Shown here: positions 62,389 to 64,000 of the stretch, in pieces
How the letters are laid out: the number at the start of each line of letters is the position of its first letter
Position numbering within the stretch: the stretch's first letter is position 1
Assembly (NCBI RefSeq): GCF_007829955.1
Contig: NZ_VIWX01000002.1
Coordinates: 124,001 to 188,000, forward strand
Direction of reading: 5' to 3'
Source of the DNA: Saccharopolyspora dendranthemae
GTDB taxonomy: Bacteria; Actinomycetota; Actinomycetes; Mycobacteriales; Pseudonocardiaceae
Length of the DNA stretch: 64,000 bases
Notes under the pieces: generated by a model
What the model saw: the letters and a program-made list of their open reading frames with translations, nothing else
Databases searched by the model: none
Told to the model about the DNA's origin: nothing
Program-made: the position numbers and the translations under genes

Positions 62389-63939
62389 TCATCCTTCGAC
62401 CAGCCCCGGCCGGCCGGCCCGGATGGTGAAGGTGGCGCGGTCGGAGAGGCCCGCGCCGGGAGTGGTGACCTGGTCGACGACCCGGAAATCGGCCTTCCAG
62501 GCATCGTGGGTGATGGTGTTGCGGACGTAGCCGCGCTGCCGGTTGACGAACTTGATGTGCGGGTTCTCCTGCAGCTGGACCGCGTCGCCCGGGTTCTGGT
62601 CGGTGCCGTTGCCGCCCGAGGCGATGGAGGTGCCCACCAGCTCCACGCCGACCGTGGCCGAATCCGCCCGCTCGAAGTCGGCCTTGATGTCCGCGGCGTA
62701 GTTGGCGTGCACGTCGCCGGTGATGACCACCGGGTTCGAGACACCGGCCAGGCGGTCGCGCACCAGGTTCCGCTCCGCCGGGTAGTTGTCCCACGCGTCG
62801 TCGCTGAACGAGTCCGCATCGCCCGAGGTGAAGTCGCGCTGGCTGAAGAAGACCTGCTGCGCCAGGACGTTCCAGCGGGCGGTGCGGCCCGCGAGGTTGT
62901 CCAGCAACCACTTCCGCTGCTCGGCGCCGAGGATGGTGCGCTCCGGGTCGTCGACCTGCTCCGGCGGAACCTCCTGGTCGTCGCGGTACTGGCGGGTGTC
63001 CAGCAGGTGCACGTCGACCAGGTCGCCGAAGGTCAGGCGGCGGTGGATGCGGATGTCCGGTCCGCTCGGGCGCTGCGCGCGGCGCAGCGGCATGTGCTCG
63101 TAGTAGGCCTGGAACGCCTGCGCCCTGCGCTCGCGGAACACCGCCGGGTCCTGGTCCGGCTCGGAGTCGGGCTGCGAGAGGTCACCGGCCCAGTTGTTCT
63201 CCACCTCGTGGTCGTCGAAGACGACGGCCCACGGGAACGCGGCGTGCGCGGCCTGCAGGAACTCGTCCGACTTGTACTGGCCGAGCCGGGTCCGGTAGTC
63301 GGCGAGGTCCATGATCTCGTGCGCGGGCACGTGCGGACGCCCGATCGCACCGGGATCGCCGCCCTCGTAGATGTAGTCGCCGAGGAACGCGACCAGGTCC
63401 AGGTCTTCCTCGGCCATGTGCTGGTAGGCCGTGTAGTGACCGGCCGGGTAGTTCTGGCAGCTGGCGAAGGCGAAGGAGAACTTGTCCAGCTTCGCGCCGG
63501 GCGCCGGGGCGGTCTTGGTGCGGCCGATCGGGCTGAGTTGGTCGCCCGCGCGGAACCGGTAGAAGTACTCCGCGCCTGAGCGCAACCCCGTGACCTCGGC
63601 GTGCACCGAGTGCGCCGAGGCGCGCACGGCTTGCTCGGTGCCCTCGGCGACGACGTCGGAGAAGCGCTCGTCGGTGGCGACCTGCCACTGCACCGGCACG
63701 ATCTGGTCGGGCATGCCGCCGAAGCCGTCCTCGGTCAGCGGTTCAGGGGCTAATCGGGTCCACAGCACGACGCCGTCCGGCAGCGGATCACCGGAGGCGA
63801 TCCCGAGCTGGAACGGCTCGCGGACCCGGTTGGTCCCGGCGTAGGCGGGACCGGTCGTGCCCAAGGCCGCCGCACCGAGGGCGGCAGAACCTGCCAGCAG
63901 CACCTGGCGCCGGGTAGGGCGGTAGGAGTTCTCGTTCAT
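62389..63939 (-). CDS. phoD: Tat-exported PhoD-type alkaline phosphatase
   Basis: 516 residues. The N-terminus MNENSYRPTRRQVLLAGSAA has a twin-arginine signal (TRRQVLL), followed by GAAALGTTGPAYA. The PhoD N-terminal domain and the catalytic domain with ASCQNY, FLGDYIYEGG (metal Asp), VFDDHEVENNW and VITGDVHANYA (metal ligands) follow. PhoD enzymes are Ca/Fe-dependent phosphodiesterase-monoesterases for phosphate scavenging. ATG 63939 has AAAAGGTGGAG. A TAGTGT -10-like box lies at 63982-63977 (minus). No Pho box with repeats is visible in the 60 bp left in the window. Confidence 0.94.
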   Translation of the reverse strand: MNENSYRPTRRQVLLAGSAALGAAALGTTGPAYAGTNRVREPFQLGIASGDPLPDGVVLWTRLAPEPLTEDGFGGMPDQIVPVQWQVATDERFSDVVAEGTEQAVRASAHSVHAEVTGLRSGAEYFYRFRAGDQLSPIGRTKTAPAPGAKLDKFSFAFASCQNYPAGHYTAYQHMAEEDLDLVAFLGDYIYEGGDPGAIGRPHVPAHEIMDLADYRTRLGQYKSDEFLQAAHAAFPWAVVFDDHEVENNWAGDLSQPDSEPDQDPAVFRERRAQAFQAYYEHMPLRRAQRPSGPDIRIHRRLTFGDLVDVHLLDTRQYRDDQEVPPEQVDDPERTILGAEQRKWLLDNLAGRTARWNVLAQQVFFSQRDFTSGDADSFSDDAWDNYPAERNLVRDRLAGVSNPVVITGDVHANYAADIKADFERADSATVGVELVGTSIASGGNGTDQNPGDAVQLQENPHIKFVNRQRGYVRNTITHDAWKADFRVVDQVTTPGAGLSDRATFTIRAGRPGLVEG

Positions 63940-63976
63940 GCTCCACCTTTTCGGTCGGTTCGGGAAAACCGGACCG

Positions 63977-63982
63977 ACACTA
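63977..63982 (-). promoter_or_regulatory. Candidate -10 box for phoD
   Basis: TAGTGT on the minus strand, about 38 bp before ATG 63939. The -35 region is cut by the window edge. Confidence 0.3.
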
Positions 63983-64000
63983 TGGAGCACAGATGACGCC

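Overview
The window is a high-GC actinobacterial chromosome segment. The left 16 kb keeps the gene order known from Mycobacterium tuberculosis Rv1697-Rv1713 (steA, steB/mctB, pyrG, Nudix hydrolase, xerD, parA, scpA, scpB, rluB, cmk, der). Frequent GTG/TTG starts, XRE-DUF397 neighbours and a chromosomal aminoglycoside 2'-N-acetyltransferase homologue point to Pseudonocardiales, probably a Saccharopolyspora-like Pseudonocardiaceae; the genus is inference. I see no rRNA, tRNA, CRISPR array, insertion sequence or phage gene. Coding use looks homogeneous, so no obvious island is present.

Region by region: (1) 0.1-16.6 kb is a conserved housekeeping block: cell-division proteins SteA/SteB, CTP synthase, ADP-ribose-type Nudix hydrolase, XerD, a ParA plus small RHH-like protein translationally coupled to condensin subunits ScpA/ScpB, pseudouridine synthase, an inserted K+/H+ antiporter pair of KhtU/KhtT type, Cmk-PlsC-Der, and a NarL/DesK-type two-component system. 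Most starts overlap the preceding stop (GTGA, ATGA or TGATG). (2) 16.6-26 kb holds a TetR/efflux pair with a tandem operator, an S9 peptidase, and a coupled three-gene envelope glycosylation cassette: polyprenyl-phosphate glycosyltransferase, a GtrA-YfhO fusion and a secreted PIG-L deacetylase with an extra C-terminal domain. (3) 26-34.7 kb is a polyol/ketose catabolic locus: polyol permease, DeoR regulator, HAD phosphatase, hydroxyacid dehydrogenase, FGGY kinase, DhaK-DhaL fusion kinase, RpiB-type isomerase and class II aldolase. Two copies of GTTAAC-N9-GTTAAT sit in front of its two transcription units.

(4) 34.8-49 kb is mixed: membrane ACT-GNAT protein, IPP isomerase, secreted M28 aminopeptidase, an HcnA/HcnB-like pair without the third subunit, aac(2'), an atypical aldehyde dehydrogenase, a secreted SGNH lipase, an SDR-DapA pair, a possible structured small RNA with a strong intrinsic terminator, a J-domain/membrane/NERD fusion, DoxX, VOC and dienelactone hydrolase. 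(5) 49-64 kb has an ADP-forming acyl-CoA synthetase, an MFS carrier, an altronate/galactarate dehydratase, MarR, a GMC oxidoreductase with an acetoacetate-decarboxylase-like partner, an isochorismatase-AraC pair, a zinc-ribbon/XRE/DUF397 module, an acyl-CoA thioesterase, a SixA-type phosphatase and a Tat-exported PhoD phosphatase.

Intergenic DNA carries many near-perfect GC-rich hairpins between genes, an isolated 32-bp perfect palindrome at 60830-60861, a 25-bp AT-richer inverted repeat at 9921-9990, and a hairpin repeat family seen twice (2-26 and 27646-27670) with a compensatory base-pair change. All functional assignments rest on reading the sequence; no database search was run.
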